Source: Bacteroidota bacterium (GTDB lineage: Bacteria > Bacteroidota > Bacteroidia > Bacteroidales > P3). Taken from it: a stretch of DNA of 62,867 nt. A program made the translations under genes and the position numbers. Under the pieces are notes generated by a model. The model was not told the DNA's origin, made no database searches, and saw nothing but the letters and a program-made list of their open reading frames with translations. Positions 44,764 to 55,182 of the stretch are shown piece after piece. Each line of letters starts with the position of its first letter. Within the stretch, counting starts at the first letter, position 1. Location of the stretch: NCBI GenBank assembly GCA_017860255.1, contig JAFNAR010000010.1, positions 1-62,867 of the forward strand, in the 5' to 3' direction.

Positions 44764-47709
44764 TTATTTATTAATTATTATGGTCTTAGTAGTTTGTTTT
44801 CCTTGATTTATTATACTTAAAAGATAAGTTCCATTTTCCAAATTGGTTAAATCTAATTCTTTATCTTGAATTGTGGTTATTTCAGATTTAACAACTTGTC
44901 CTAAATTATTAATTATTCTTAGTTGAACAGGCAAATTGTATGAAGAATTTATTTTAATTATTCCTTTACTTGGATTTGGATAAACTTCCATTTGTAAATT
45001 AAAATCGATATCAGTTAGTGATAATGCATCTTTAACATAAATTTCTCTTCCAGTAGAATATGCTGCTGGACAATTATCTTTTTGAACTTTTACTCTATAA
45101 GTATAGATTCCATTTGAATCAATTGTTTGAGATAATTGTGTTGCGGTATGGTTTATTGTTGTCCAATCTTCATTATCTTTCTTTCTTTCCCAATTAAGAA
45201 TTGTTCCCACTTTAGATGTTAATATAATTGTTCCAGTTGTTTCTGCTTCTTTTATTGTGTCATATGGAGAATCCAAAACTCCTCCCCATGAATTTTTTAT
45301 GTTAATAAGAATAACATTTGAAGTGTCTTTAATATTACTTGAAAATGTAATTCTACGATAGAAAGTACTATCTGTAATTAATTCTGGTTGATAATTAGGT
45401 TGATTATTAGTTTGAGTTGCATCTGACCAAGAACCATTTCTTACTTTTTGTTGCCATTTATATATAAAGTTTCCATACCCTCCAGTTGGAACTTGTCCAA
45501 TAAGTACATTAGGTGTTCCTTGACTACAAAACTCTTGATTATCAGAAATAGTATTATTAACAATTGCAGGGAATGTTGTTGTAAAATTCTTTCTGGAACC
45601 ATATTTTGTCCCTACTGAAGTTGTAACATAAGATCTGTAATAATAAGTTGTTTGTTCTGCTAATCCTCCAAGAACATAATAATATGCTCCTAATGTTGGA
45701 TCAGTTAATGTAATAACATTATCATTTTCTAACGTTGGGGAAACAGCTGAATTTGTAGAATAAACAAAACCTTTTGCTATCATAGGTGCATCTCCAACAC
45801 TAATTAGTGATGCATTTAAAGTAGCCCCATTATTATTAATACTTGTCGAATTAGATGTTATTAATGTTCCTAAACCATCTGTTGTTGTGAAATTTAAAAC
45901 TTCACTTGCTTGATATAAAACAGAAGAGTTTGATGCATATGCTCTATAATATATATTAGTACTATAAGGGAGCGATGTTAAACTGGCTGTGAATGTTGTG
46001 TCAGTAGATGAAGAAATAACTTTTGTTCCAATAATTGAATTTGCACTATCAGGATTTGTATGCCAATAAAATCCTCTTTCAGTTATTGCTCCTATTCCAA
46101 AATATATAATTGAGCCATTAACAGTTGCGGAAGTCCCAATAATTGTTTGAGCGTCTACTCCCATAGTCCTTACTTGAGGCATATTTGACATAAAGTTAAA
46201 TGTAATAATGGAGTCGTTTAAGTAACTAATATGAGTTATTGGTTTATCTACAAGAGTTCCATTTTTAAGTTTAGTTGCAGGAGTGGATAAGTTAGTAAAA
46301 TAGCTTTGTCCACTTGCTCCTCCAAAAGGTGCTAACGCTGTTGAATTATGTGAAAGATTCCCTGTTGAAACTTCAACATAAAACCCTCTATCTGAAGGAG
46401 AAACATTAATATCATTATAATAAAAAGGGTCTGTACCTTCTAATCTATTTCTATCTCCATGGTATATTAGCATTCCATTACCAGGAATGTAAGCATCCCA
46501 ACCTTTTTGTTTTCTATGTTCTAAAAGTAAATATTCTGTTGAACTAATATTTATTCTATATGATTTTAAAGAATCTGCAACACAAGGCAAAATTCCAGTT
46601 GTTGTAGATGTCAAATTAATTGGATTACCCCATCCAAGAATTTCTCTTTCCCAACCATTCAAATAAGGAGGTGTATTACTATTATTATTATAACTCCCTC
46701 CTGCCATCAAACACCATGTATCTGGAGTTGCTGCAGTTCCGCCAGTTGAAGTATAGTCTGTATCATATAAATCCATAAGGCCTAAAGCATGTCCCATTTC
46801 ATGACTCATTGTTCCAATTCCATCCATTTGAGTTGAGTTTTTCTTTTCAGCAGAACAAGAATAACTTGAAAATTGGACTCCATCTTTAACAATACTTTGT
46901 GAAATATAAGATTTATGTGGCCATATTTCACTTGTATTTCCGGTTGAAGATTGAGGTTGTCCAGCAAAAACAAAATGAATATTAGACACTCTATTTTGAC
47001 CATTTAAATATTGAGAAAAATCTACCATTGGATCTGCAAGGGTCAAAGCTCCATTAACAAAAGCTCCCATTCCTCCACTTGCAGCATAATAAGCAGAAAT
47101 ATTTGGAAGTGTTACAGGTCCAACAACATCTATAATCATTTCTAAAGCATGACCTGAATTATCATAATAATAATCTCTCACACTTCCAGTTGCTCCATTA
47201 GTATTATAACCAACTTGGTTGCACATAGTATTGAAATCATTTTGGGTGTATGTGAATGGCTTATCACTAAAGCCAACCAATATAAGAAGTAAATGAACTT
47301 GTCCTGTTGTTATAGCTTTGTGAGTATTTTCTGTTTGGTATAATGTTTTTCTTTCTTGAATCTGTCTATCACTAAAATGCAAATTAAAAGGTAAAGTACT
47401 TAAAAATAATCTTTCTTCAGCTGATCTTTCATCAGGATTAGAAGCAATAAAATTTGAAGGAACTAAATCTCCTCTTTCATTTAGTTGTGCATAAACAAAA
47501 ACATTTTCAATATTTCTAACTAATGAATATTGATCTATAGTTGTTGCCCAATTTACTTTTTCATCTCCTTTTAGGGCTAATGTTAGAGTTTTTCCATTAG
47601 GCTGTTTTATTGTAAAAGGGTTTTGATTTGCTGGTATTGCAAATAGATTTATGCTAAAAAAAGTTATTAGCATCATAATTGTGAATTGTCTAAAAATCCT
47701 TGTCTCCAT
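44764..47709 (-). CDS. M6 family metalloprotease with T9SS sorting domain
   Basis: 981 residues with a signal peptide (about 1-27). The M6 (immune-inhibitor-A-like) domain spans about 120-430. The zinc site [14 protein letters not shown] lies near residue 303, followed by CLMAGGSY, the usual met-turn region. Two or three Ig/fibronectin-like segments follow ([13 protein letters not shown], then [15 protein letters not shown]). A PKD-like part comes next, then a type A T9SS domain ([15 protein letters not shown] to KTIIINK). Secreted protease that probably digests host or dietary protein. The downstream neighbour is ridA. Confidence 0.88.
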   Translation of the reverse strand: METRIFRQFTIMMLITFFSINLFAIPANQNPFTIKQPNGKTLTLALKGDEKVNWATTIDQYSLVRNIENVFVYAQLNERGDLVPSNFIASNPDERSAEERLFLSTLPFNLHFSDRQIQERKTLYQTENTHKAITTGQVHLLLILVGFSDKPFTYTQNDFNTMCNQVGYNTNGATGSVRDYYYDNSGHALEMIIDVVGPVTLPNISAYYAASGGMGAFVNGALTLADPMVDFSQYLNGQNRVSNIHFVFAGQPQSSTGNTSEIWPHKSYISQSIVKDGVQFSSYSCSAEKKNSTQMDGIGTMSHEMGHALGLMDLYDTDYTSTGGTAATPDTWCLMAGGSYNNNSNTPPYLNGWEREILGWGNPINLTSTTTGILPCVADSLKSYRINISSTEYLLLEHRKQKGWDAYIPGNGMLIYHGDRNRLEGTDPFYYNDINVSPSDRGFYVEVSTGNLSHNSTALAPFGGASGQSYFTNLSTPATKLKNGTLVDKPITHISYLNDSIITFNFMSNMPQVRTMGVDAQTIIGTSATVNGSIIYFGIGAITERGFYWHTNPDSANSIIGTKVISSSTDTTFTASLTSLPYSTNIYYRAYASNSSVLYQASEVLNFTTTDGLGTLITSNSTSINNNGATLNASLISVGDAPMIAKGFVYSTNSAVSPTLENDNVITLTDPTLGAYYYVLGGLAEQTTYYYRSYVTTSVGTKYGSRKNFTTTFPAIVNNTISDNQEFCSQGTPNVLIGQVPTGGYGNFIYKWQQKVRNGSWSDATQTNNQPNYQPELITDSTFYRRITFSSNIKDTSNVILINIKNSWGGVLDSPYDTIKEAETTGTIILTSKVGTILNWERKKDNEDWTTINHTATQLSQTIDSNGIYTYRVKVQKDNCPAAYSTGREIYVKDALSLTDIDFNLQMEVYPNPSKGIIKINSSYNLPVQLRIINNLGQVVKSEITTIQDKELDLTNLENGTYLLSIINQGKQTTKTIIINK

Positions 47710-47842
47710 TAATTTTTGATTCGTATTAATATAATAATTTTATTTATTTCAAGTTGGCAAAAATACAAATAAATAACGTAAAAAAAAGTTATTATAATAT
47801 TTTATCGTGTTTATTATGACAAAGAATATTTATTTTCCTTAC

Positions 47843-47876
47843 AAAAAAAAGGAGCTTACAAAACTGTAAGCTCCTT
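47843..47876 (-). terminator. Strong terminator after the 761-residue secreted protein gene
   Basis: AAGGAGCTTACA (47849-47860) and TGTAAGCTCCTT (47865-47876) form a perfect 12-bp stem with a 4-base loop and an 8-base T-run on the minus strand. Confidence 0.93.
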
Positions 47877-47898
47877 CCCATTATTAATAAATTATTAA

Positions 47899-50184
47899 TT
47901 ATTTATTGATAACAAGTTTTTTGGTTTCTTTTACTCCGTTTACATTGATTGTGTAGAAGTAAGTACCATTATTTAAGTTTTTAGTATCTAAAGAAACTCT
48001 ATTTACAGTGTTAGCTGCTTTATTTCCTTCGTTTAATCTAACAACTTCTCTTCCCATAATGTCAGTTACAGTTATATAAACATTAGCATTTGAAGTTAAT
48101 GCGTATTCAATTGTAGTTGCATTTTGAGCAGGGTTAGGATAAGCGTTTAAGTTAAATGATGGAGTTGCAGGAGTAACGCCATTGATTGATAATGGGTTTT
48201 TAGAAACCATTAAACGAATCATTGGAGCATTATATTCTGAGTACCAATCACCGAAAGGATATCCCCAAGCATAACCTTCAGATTCTTGACCAGGAGTCAT
48301 AACTATTTTTCCCCACCAATCATAAGTTTTAAATGTAGGTAAATAGTCTTTATCATCTCTTGCAACATAGAATCTACCATCTTCTAATAATTTGTAACAA
48401 GCATAGTAGAATTGACCAGGATATAATTTAACGTTTTCTTCAACAAATGGTAAGTAAACTGAATTATAATTAGTTGACCATTCTCTTGCATCTGGGTTTG
48501 TAAATACTCCATTGTTCAATCCTTCGTTAACAACTGTAACAGCTGATTGAGCATTTGCAGGAACGATTAAAGCATCAGCAGCTGTTCCTGGAGTGAAGTC
48601 ATAATATTTTAAAGAAACTTGAATTCTTAATCCTGCATCGCATGAATCAGCTGCTGGAACGATTTCAACTCCCTTTGCATAAATTGCATTATTAGCAGTA
48701 TCTAAGTCGCTAGGGGTCATGAAACGATTACATACTTCATAACCTGCAACTCTAGCTCCTGGTGCATTTTCTGCGATAAAACCTTGATTAAAACCATAAG
48801 CCCAAGCAGATCCTTCAATTAAAACATCAACGTCAGAAGCCCAACGAGCTTTTCCAACTGGATCAGTTGAAACTGGCATTTGTGATACTCTGTAATATAA
48901 AGAATCTTGCATTGGAAGAACTTGATAGTTTGTGCTATCTACTGATTGAAGATATTTAACTCCTTGAGAAAGACCATAAAGACCTGCTTGTCCATTATAC
49001 AATCTTGCACCACCTGTTTCCATATTAAGATGTCTTCTAATGTCAATACCTGTTATTGAACCTGAACTATTTCTTGTAGTATCAACTCTTGTTGCTGTAG
49101 TGATATTTTGAGGAGTTATAGAATGATTTACAACTGAAGAAATTACAGAACCAAAAACATTTGGAAATTCATAATTTGTAGCATTATGAGTTAATTCTTC
49201 TGCTACAGCATTAAATAATGTTTTTCCTCCTGTATTTTGAATTGTTGTCCAAAAATAAACTGAGTCTAAAGCCATTTCTGAAGGAACTACTCCATAAGCA
49301 GAATAATAGTGATTTGTTGAAAGAACATCAACTCTATATTCTGGTCCATTATAAACATTTATTTCATCAACAAACCAAAAATAACCAGATGGTTGTGCAA
49401 GAGATGAACCTGTCATCTGAGGGCACATATAACGTAAACGTATATATAATACATCTTTATTTACAGAACTAGCAACTGGAAGAGTTACTCTTTTTTCATA
49501 TGGAGCATATTCATTAGATCCCATCTCAACTCCTCTAACATTAAACTCAATTGAGTCATAAGTGTTAAAATTAGGATCAATTGAATAATCAATAAAATAA
49601 CGATCTGAATTAAATCTTTGTGTGATTTCTTTAAATACAACATCAACAGTATTAAAACCATTAGTAGCAAAGCCATCAGTACATTTTATAGCTGTGTTAT
49701 ATACTAAAGTATTAGGATTATTTTCACCTCCATCTGCTATCCATTTTTCATAAGGAGCAACCATAGCATATCCATCACCCATTTTTGTTCCAAGTCTATT
49801 AGTGAACCATATATAACTTCCAAAACGATTATATAGCCAATGAATCCAATCAGAGTAGTTAGCGGCAAGTATAGATGTTGAAGAAGCAGTAGTATCAAAA
49901 CGTTGGAATTGACCTTGTGAACTACCTGCAGAATGTCCAAGTAAATTATCAAAAGTGTAATTTACATCAGTAGTTGTAAAATCAACTGTCATAACAGGAT
50001 CTCCATAAACAAAATCTTTTCTGTGATTTTGTGATTCTTTTTTGACATTTAAATCAGATCTACTCTCTTTAGCTGCAACCATTTTATTAACAGCTTTAGG
50101 AGCATCATTTGAAATAAACCTTTGTGCATTTGCACTTGTAGCTCCAATAACAAGAGCCGCAATTAGTAAAATTGTTTTTTTCAT
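47899..50184 (-). CDS. T9SS-secreted protein of unknown function, probably abundant
   Basis: 761 residues with a signal peptide MKKTILLIAALVIGATSANA. A galactose-binding-like or jelly-roll N-terminal half (DPVMTVDFTTTDVNYTFDN, then GYFWFVDEINVYNGPEYRVD) precedes a long region without recognised motifs. The C-terminus (NAYPNPAQNATTIEYALTS to ETKKLVINK) is a canonical type A T9SS domain. The gene has a consensus -33/-7 promoter, a strong terminator and visibly more regular codon use than its neighbours. I infer high expression. The substrate or partner is unknown. Confidence 0.78.
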   Translation of the reverse strand: MKKTILLIAALVIGATSANAQRFISNDAPKAVNKMVAAKESRSDLNVKKESQNHRKDFVYGDPVMTVDFTTTDVNYTFDNLLGHSAGSSQGQFQRFDTTASSTSILAANYSDWIHWLYNRFGSYIWFTNRLGTKMGDGYAMVAPYEKWIADGGENNPNTLVYNTAIKCTDGFATNGFNTVDVVFKEITQRFNSDRYFIDYSIDPNFNTYDSIEFNVRGVEMGSNEYAPYEKRVTLPVASSVNKDVLYIRLRYMCPQMTGSSLAQPSGYFWFVDEINVYNGPEYRVDVLSTNHYYSAYGVVPSEMALDSVYFWTTIQNTGGKTLFNAVAEELTHNATNYEFPNVFGSVISSVVNHSITPQNITTATRVDTTRNSSGSITGIDIRRHLNMETGGARLYNGQAGLYGLSQGVKYLQSVDSTNYQVLPMQDSLYYRVSQMPVSTDPVGKARWASDVDVLIEGSAWAYGFNQGFIAENAPGARVAGYEVCNRFMTPSDLDTANNAIYAKGVEIVPAADSCDAGLRIQVSLKYYDFTPGTAADALIVPANAQSAVTVVNEGLNNGVFTNPDAREWSTNYNSVYLPFVEENVKLYPGQFYYACYKLLEDGRFYVARDDKDYLPTFKTYDWWGKIVMTPGQESEGYAWGYPFGDWYSEYNAPMIRLMVSKNPLSINGVTPATPSFNLNAYPNPAQNATTIEYALTSNANVYITVTDIMGREVVRLNEGNKAANTVNRVSLDTKNLNNGTYFYTINVNGVKETKKLVINK

Positions 50185-50244
50185 GATTAATTTTTGTTTT
50201 TGTTAAAACTTATTTGATTAATTTTATTCATTATTTACAACTTG

Positions 50245-50275
50245 CAAATATACTACTGAATTTGTAAAAAACAAA
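50245..50275 (-). promoter_or_regulatory. Consensus Bacteroidota promoter
   Basis: On the minus strand TTTG (50275-50272), a 19-base spacer and TATATTTG (50252-50245) match the TTTG-N19-TAnnTTTG consensus exactly. The leader to the ATG at 50184 is about 55 bases. Confidence 0.8.
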
Positions 50276-50315
50276 CTTTTTCCTTTTTTTTTTACTTTTG
50301 AGAGTGAAATAATAT

Positions 50316-50323
50316 TAATTTTG
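50316..50323 (+). promoter_or_regulatory. -7 promoter box (TAATTTTG) of the mpl-like gene
   Basis: Matches TAnnTTTG, 19 bases before the ATG at 50343. A TTTG at 50297-50300 is closer than the usual spacing. Confidence 0.5.
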
Positions 50324-50342
50324 TCGATAAATAAGAAAATAT

Positions 50343-51698
50343 ATGAAAGTACACTTTATTGCCATTGGAGGAAGTGCTATGCATAATCTTGCAATTGCGT
50401 TACATAAGAAAGGATATAAAGTCAGTGGTTCTGATGATGAAATTTTTGATCCAGCTAAATCTAAATTGGAAAAATATGGTCTTTTACCAAAAGAAATTGG
50501 ATGGAATAAAGATAATATCACAAAAGATTTAGATGCGATTATTTTAGGAATGCATGCTAAAAATGATAACCCTGAACTAATTAAAGCTCAGGAAATGAAT
50601 TTAAAGATTTTTTCCTACCCTGAGTTTCTATATGAAATGTCTAAAGATAAGGAGAGAATTGTTATTGGAGGAAGTCATGGAAAGACAACCATAACTGCAA
50701 TGATTCTTCATGTTATGAATAAGATGAATATTGACACTGACTATATGGTTGGAGCCCAACTTGAAGGATTTGAGGTTATGGTTAAAATTAGTGAAAAGGC
50801 AAAATATATAGTTTTGGAAGGAGATGAATACTTAACCTCCCCTATTGACCTTCGACCTAAATTTCATCTCTATAAACCCAATATTGCTTTGATTAGTGGC
50901 ATTGCCTGGGATCATATTAACGTATTTCCAACATTTGAAATCTATGTTAACCAGTTTAAAATCTTCTGTCAAAAAATTGAAGAAGGAGGTTCTTTAATAT
51001 ATTGTATGGAAGATCAAAACGTAAAGGAAGTTGCTCAAAATGCAAGACAATATATCAAAAAACTACCATATAATATAATACCTCATAGAATTGAAAATGG
51101 AATTACAACAATAATTTGGAAAGGAAAAGAATATCCTATCTCGATTTTTGGCAATCATAATTTGATGAATCTTTATGGTGCAATGTTGGTTTGTCAAGAA
51201 ATTGGAATAAGCAATGATGATTTCTTAAATTCTATTGGAAGTTTTACTGGAGCATCAAAACGATTGGAGCTTGTAAAGAAGAATGGAAATGTTGCCATTT
51301 ATAAAGATTTTGCACATTCTCCATCCAAACTTAAAGCAACCATTTCTGCTCTTAAAGACCAGTACCCTCAAAGAAAACTTGTTGCAGCAATGGAGCTTCA
51401 CACTTTTAGCAGTTTAACAAAAGAATTTCTTTTGCAATATAAGGGAGCAATGGATAAGGCCGATTATGCAATTGTATATTTTAATCCTCATACAATAGCT
51501 CACAAGAGATTACCTGCAATAACTCCTGATGAAGTATATACTTCTTTTGGAAGAAAAGACATAAAGGTTTGCACTGATTCAAATGAAGTTATTAAAGCCA
51601 TCAAAGAAAATAAATGGGAGAATAGTAATTTACTAATGATGAGTTCTGGTAACTTTGATGGAATTAGCTTTGAAAAATTAGCTGATGAATTAATTTAA
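50343..51698 (+). CDS. mpl: Mpl-type UDP-N-acetylmuramate peptide ligase
   Basis: 451 residues, Mur ligase superfamily, most like Mpl, which reattaches the recycled tripeptide L-Ala-gamma-D-Glu-meso-Dap to UDP-MurNAc. Seen: N-terminal Rossmann-type HFIAIGGSAMHNLAIALHKK, ATP loop VIGGSHGKTTITAM, EGDEYLTSPIDLRPKF, HINVFPTFE, and the C-terminal domain with KDFAHSPSKLKATISALK. MurC is the main alternative; the GGS in place of GIG in the first motif and the FAHSPSK segment favour Mpl. Cytoplasmic. Confidence 0.85.
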   Translation: MKVHFIAIGGSAMHNLAIALHKKGYKVSGSDDEIFDPAKSKLEKYGLLPKEIGWNKDNITKDLDAIILGMHAKNDNPELIKAQEMNLKIFSYPEFLYEMSKDKERIVIGGSHGKTTITAMILHVMNKMNIDTDYMVGAQLEGFEVMVKISEKAKYIVLEGDEYLTSPIDLRPKFHLYKPNIALISGIAWDHINVFPTFEIYVNQFKIFCQKIEEGGSLIYCMEDQNVKEVAQNARQYIKKLPYNIIPHRIENGITTIIWKGKEYPISIFGNHNLMNLYGAMLVCQEIGISNDDFLNSIGSFTGASKRLELVKKNGNVAIYKDFAHSPSKLKATISALKDQYPQRKLVAAMELHTFSSLTKEFLLQYKGAMDKADYAIVYFNPHTIAHKRLPAITPDEVYTSFGRKDIKVCTDSNEVIKAIKENKWENSNLLMMSSGNFDGISFEKLADELI

Positions 51699-51712
51699 AC
51701 GTAGGCTAATTG

Positions 51713-51770
51713 AAAAAAGTCGGCATCTTTTTTGAAAAAGTCGGTGATTTTACAAAAAAAGTCGGTGATT
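51713..51770. repeat. Array G: three units at 21-bp pitch
   Basis: GTCGGCATC (51719), GTCGGTGATT (51740) and GTCGGTGATT (51761), each preceded by an A-run, are offset by exactly 21 bp. They sit between the convergent mpl and YbhN-like genes. No inverted copy is seen. Confidence 0.75.
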
Positions 51771-51815
51771 AATTTTTATTAAGTAATTACATTGTAGAAT
51801 AAGAGATTATATAAT

Positions 51816-53030
51816 CTATTCTTGAGTATCTCTTTTCTTTTGCTTTTGGCGAGTAATAACTCTCTTTGTCCAAATTGGGAGAACTATTAATCCTAACACT
51901 ATGTAAGGATAGTAAGTGAATATTCTCCAAAGGACAGATAGAGTTGAACCAAGTCCAAGAGGAATAAATTCTCTAAAGAATACAGGGAATGCAAATTCAG
52001 CAATTCCAGTACTTCCAGGGGTTGGACTTATGCAAAGAATAATCCACATAACCAGCTGTCTTGCAAAAACCCAAATATGGTCAGCAATTGGAGTGAAAGC
52101 TAAAATCAAGAAGTTTACAACTAAAAATCTTGACATCCAAGATCCAACAGTTATAAAATAGGCTTTAATCCAAAACCAGAAACTTTTACCTTTAAATTCT
52201 TTTGAAGAAACAATTACATCATCACCAATCTTTTGCAATTTTGATTTACTCTTTCGGAATAGTTTTTTGCGAGACAAGGAGTAAAGAACCCATTTAAAAC
52301 CTCTTGGATAAATAAAGATTGCCAAAAGAATAATTATTGTTAGCAAACACATAAATCCGAATCCGATAAAGAAAACTGTTATCACTCCAAACTTTTGCCC
52401 AAATACATTAAAATCAAAATCATGAATAAAAGCAAGGTCAGCTCCTACCAAAAGAATGGCAATTGGTGCAATTATAATGTAGAATAGTTCATCTAAAAGA
52501 GCAGTAATCATAACAATGGCAGTTGAACGTGCCACGCCAATACCTTCAAGAGAAACAATAAAAAAAGCTACTGCAGAACCTCCAACAACAGTAGGGGTTA
52601 TAGCGGAACTAAACTCCCAAAGCATAATAAGCTGAAAGGATTGTTTCCACGATAGTTGCTTATCGGAGAGAAAACGTAATCTATACATATACATTAAATC
52701 TCTCATCATTGCAAAGAACATGGCAATAAGCAAACAGAAAGTTGAACCCCAAGTCCAAGTTTTAAGAATATTCTTTAAAATATTCTTTTGATAATCAACC
52801 TTTATATTTCCTTTATTGTTAATATCGGCATAATGAAGTTCACTCAATTCTTTTGCATCATCATTATTTGCATCTACCCAATAGTAAGCACCTTCTCCCA
52901 TAGGGACTTCGGATATTATTGGCTCAGAGAAATCCTTTGCAATAAGGAAAACAGCAACTCCAATCCCCAAAATTAGAGGAACAATTACTTTATTAAATGA
53001 AAATAATTTAAGAGGATTGGATTTGCTCAT
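51816..53030 (-). CDS. Lysylphosphatidylglycerol-synthase-TM/YbhN (UPF0104) family membrane protein
   Basis: 404 residues, about eight membrane helices. After a first helix (FNKVIVPLILGIGVAVFLIA) comes a periplasmic insert of about 60 residues (EVPMGEGAYYWVDANNDD). The conserved core follows: LWEFSSAITPTVVGGSAVAF, then a central loop, and ILCISPTPGSTGIAEFAFPV near the end. These match the flippase domain of MprF-like proteins without the synthase part. Role unknown, perhaps lipid transport. Last gene of the long minus-strand run. Confidence 0.83.
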   Translation of the reverse strand: MSKSNPLKLFSFNKVIVPLILGIGVAVFLIAKDFSEPIISEVPMGEGAYYWVDANNDDAKELSELHYADINNKGNIKVDYQKNILKNILKTWTWGSTFCLLIAMFFAMMRDLMYMYRLRFLSDKQLSWKQSFQLIMLWEFSSAITPTVVGGSAVAFFIVSLEGIGVARSTAIVMITALLDELFYIIIAPIAILLVGADLAFIHDFDFNVFGQKFGVITVFFIGFGFMCLLTIIILLAIFIYPRGFKWVLYSLSRKKLFRKSKSKLQKIGDDVIVSSKEFKGKSFWFWIKAYFITVGSWMSRFLVVNFLILAFTPIADHIWVFARQLVMWIILCISPTPGSTGIAEFAFPVFFREFIPLGLGSTLSVLWRIFTYYPYIVLGLIVLPIWTKRVITRQKQKKRDTQE

Positions 53031-53052
53031 TTTTTATTTTTATTGTTATGAA

Positions 53053-53973
53053 TTACATTTTAACAATTGGAACATCAATTTTATTATCAAATAGATATTG
53101 ATAAATATTCTTACTTAATATTGTATGTAAATCCCAATAGTCTTCTGTTTTTACCCAAACTCTTGAACTAAGAGTTAAGGAAGATTCTGTTATTTGTGTT
53201 AAAACAACAGGTTCAGGTTCTCTCAAAACTCTTTGGTCTTGATTTATAATATTAAGTATATCATTTGCAATTAAACTTGCATTAACTCCATGGGCTAACT
53301 TAATATTTATATCCAAACGTCTTGTTTCCAATAAAGAAAAATTAGTTATTGTTCCTGAAGAAAGAGGACCATTTGGAATTGAAATTGTTTTATTGTCAGG
53401 AGTTATAAGCACAGTTGTAAATATTTGAACTGACTTTACAGTTCCTTCAGTTCCTTGAGCTGAAATATAGTCTCCAGATTTGAAAGGCCTTAAAACCAAA
53501 AGTACAACTCCTCCTGCAATGTTGGAAAGAGTTCCAGAGAAAGCCATACCAATTGCTAAACCCATGGCTCCCAAAAGAGCAATAAAAGAAGTCATTGGAA
53601 TTCCAATAACGCTTATTACACTCAGAATAATTAGTATTTTCAGAACAATTGAAATTACTTGAATAATGAAAGGTACCAAAGAAGAATCTACTTCCCTCCT
53701 AACCATAATTTTCTTTATTCTTTTACATAAGAAGTTGGTTAACTTGAATCCTAACCATAGCAAAAGTATTGCAACAATAATTTTTGGACCATAATCAAGC
53801 AAAAGATTAATTCCTTTTTGCTGTAATTGTTGAATCATGTCAATACTTTGCTTAACTGTTTCAACTGTTGATTGAGTTGCAGCAGTAGTTACACTTTCTA
53901 CATTTGTTGCAACCTTATCAGCATGCTCCGCAAGTTTTTCTGCAGCAGCAGAAGGTGTTTCTGTTTGTAACAT
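53053..53973 (-). CDS. mscS: Small-conductance mechanosensitive channel (MscS)
   Basis: 306 residues. An alanine/threonine-rich N-terminal segment (about 1-50) precedes three helices. The pore helix carries the glycine/alanine pattern LLGAMGLAIGMAFSGTLSN. The beta domain follows (SGDYISAQGTEGTVKSVQIF, ISIPNGPLSSGTITNFS), then the mixed C-terminal domain. It opens under membrane tension to release solutes. Gap of 24 bp to hflX upstream and 22 bp to the YbhN-like gene. Confidence 0.93.
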   Translation of the reverse strand: MLQTETPSAAAEKLAEHADKVATNVESVTTAATQSTVETVKQSIDMIQQLQQKGINLLLDYGPKIIVAILLLWLGFKLTNFLCKRIKKIMVRREVDSSLVPFIIQVISIVLKILIILSVISVIGIPMTSFIALLGAMGLAIGMAFSGTLSNIAGGVVLLVLRPFKSGDYISAQGTEGTVKSVQIFTTVLITPDNKTISIPNGPLSSGTITNFSLLETRRLDINIKLAHGVNASLIANDILNIINQDQRVLREPEPVVLTQITESSLTLSSRVWVKTEDYWDLHTILSKNIYQYLFDNKIDVPIVKM

Positions 53974-53997
53974 ATTTATAACTATTTATTTTGCGTT

Positions 53998-55182
53998 TTA
54001 ATATAAGAAATTATTATATGGATATCTCAAAGCATGAAGGCGTTTAATGGAGTCATACATAGCTTGTTTAAACTCATCAATATTCTCTTTCTCTTTTGCA
54101 GAAATAAAAAATGAAGGCATTGAACTGTTACCCATCCATGAAGCTTTCAAATCTTCCAAAGACCAATTTTCTTTTTCTATTGGAGTTAAATCATCTTCAT
54201 CTTTTTTGATGTAATGATAAGCATCAATCTTATTAAATACCATTATTATTGGCTTATCATTTACTTTAATTTCTTCTAAAGTTTGATTAACCACTTCAAT
54301 TTGTTCTTCAAATCCAGAATGTGAAATATCAACAACATGAACCAAAACATCAGCCTCCCTAACCTCATCTAAGGTTGATTTAAAACTTTCAATCAATCCA
54401 TGAGGCAATTTCCTAATAAAACCAACTGTGTCAGTTAAAAGAAAAGGAAGATTATCAATAACAACCTTTCTAACAGTTGTGTCAAGTGTTGCAAACAATT
54501 TATTTTCAGCAAACACTTCACTCTTTGCAAGAAGATTCATTAGAGTTGATTTTCCAACATTTGTATATCCAACCAAAGCAACCCTTATTAAACTCCCTCT
54601 ACTTTTTCTTTGAACTATCTTTTGTTTGTCTATTTCCTTTAACTTCTCTTTAAGAAGGGAAATTTTTGAAAGGATTATTCTTCTATCTGTTTCAAGCTGA
54701 GTTTCTCCTGTTCCTCTCATATTCAGACCTCCTTTTTGACGGTCAAGGTGAGTCCACATACGAGTTAAGCGAGGTAGCAAATATTGGTATTGAGCCAATT
54801 CTACTTGAGTTTTAGCATGTGAAGTTCTTGCTCTTTGAGCAAAAATATTCAAAATTAAACCAGTGCGATCAAGCACTTGACAATTTAATTGGTTTTCAAT
54901 ATTTCGCATCTGAGAAGGAGAAAGTTCATCATCAAAAACCACAAATTGAATTTCTTCTGCAGTTATATATTCTTTAATTTCTTCTAACTTTCCACTACCA
55001 ACAAAGGTTCTTGGATCATTGTAAGGAAGTCTTTGAATAAAACTCTTAACTGCAACCCCTCCTGCTGTATCAATTAGGAAGGAAAGTTCCTCTAAATATT
55101 CTTGTGTTTTCTCAAAAGGACTAATTGGAGTTGCAACTCCAACCATTACAGCCCTATCAGGTGTTTGTTGGGTATCAATCAT
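53998..55182 (-). CDS. hflX: GTPase HflX
   Basis: 394 residues from the ATG at 55182. The frame is open 22 codons further, but that would overlap ribE by 74 bp. From 55182 the overlap is 8 bp (ATGATTGA), a typical coupled start. HflX is a ribosome-splitting GTPase active after stress. N-terminal domain (DTAGGVAVKSFIQRLPYNDP, FVGSGKLEEI), glycine-rich linker (GLNMRGTGETQLETDRR), then the G domain with GYTNVGKST (G1), DTVGFIRKLP (G3) and FNKID (G4). Confidence 0.94.
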   Translation of the reverse strand: MIDTQQTPDRAVMVGVATPISPFEKTQEYLEELSFLIDTAGGVAVKSFIQRLPYNDPRTFVGSGKLEEIKEYITAEEIQFVVFDDELSPSQMRNIENQLNCQVLDRTGLILNIFAQRARTSHAKTQVELAQYQYLLPRLTRMWTHLDRQKGGLNMRGTGETQLETDRRIILSKISLLKEKLKEIDKQKIVQRKSRGSLIRVALVGYTNVGKSTLMNLLAKSEVFAENKLFATLDTTVRKVVIDNLPFLLTDTVGFIRKLPHGLIESFKSTLDEVREADVLVHVVDISHSGFEEQIEVVNQTLEEIKVNDKPIIMVFNKIDAYHYIKKDEDDLTPIEKENWSLEDLKASWMGNSSMPSFFISAKEKENIDEFKQAMYDSIKRLHALRYPYNNFLY

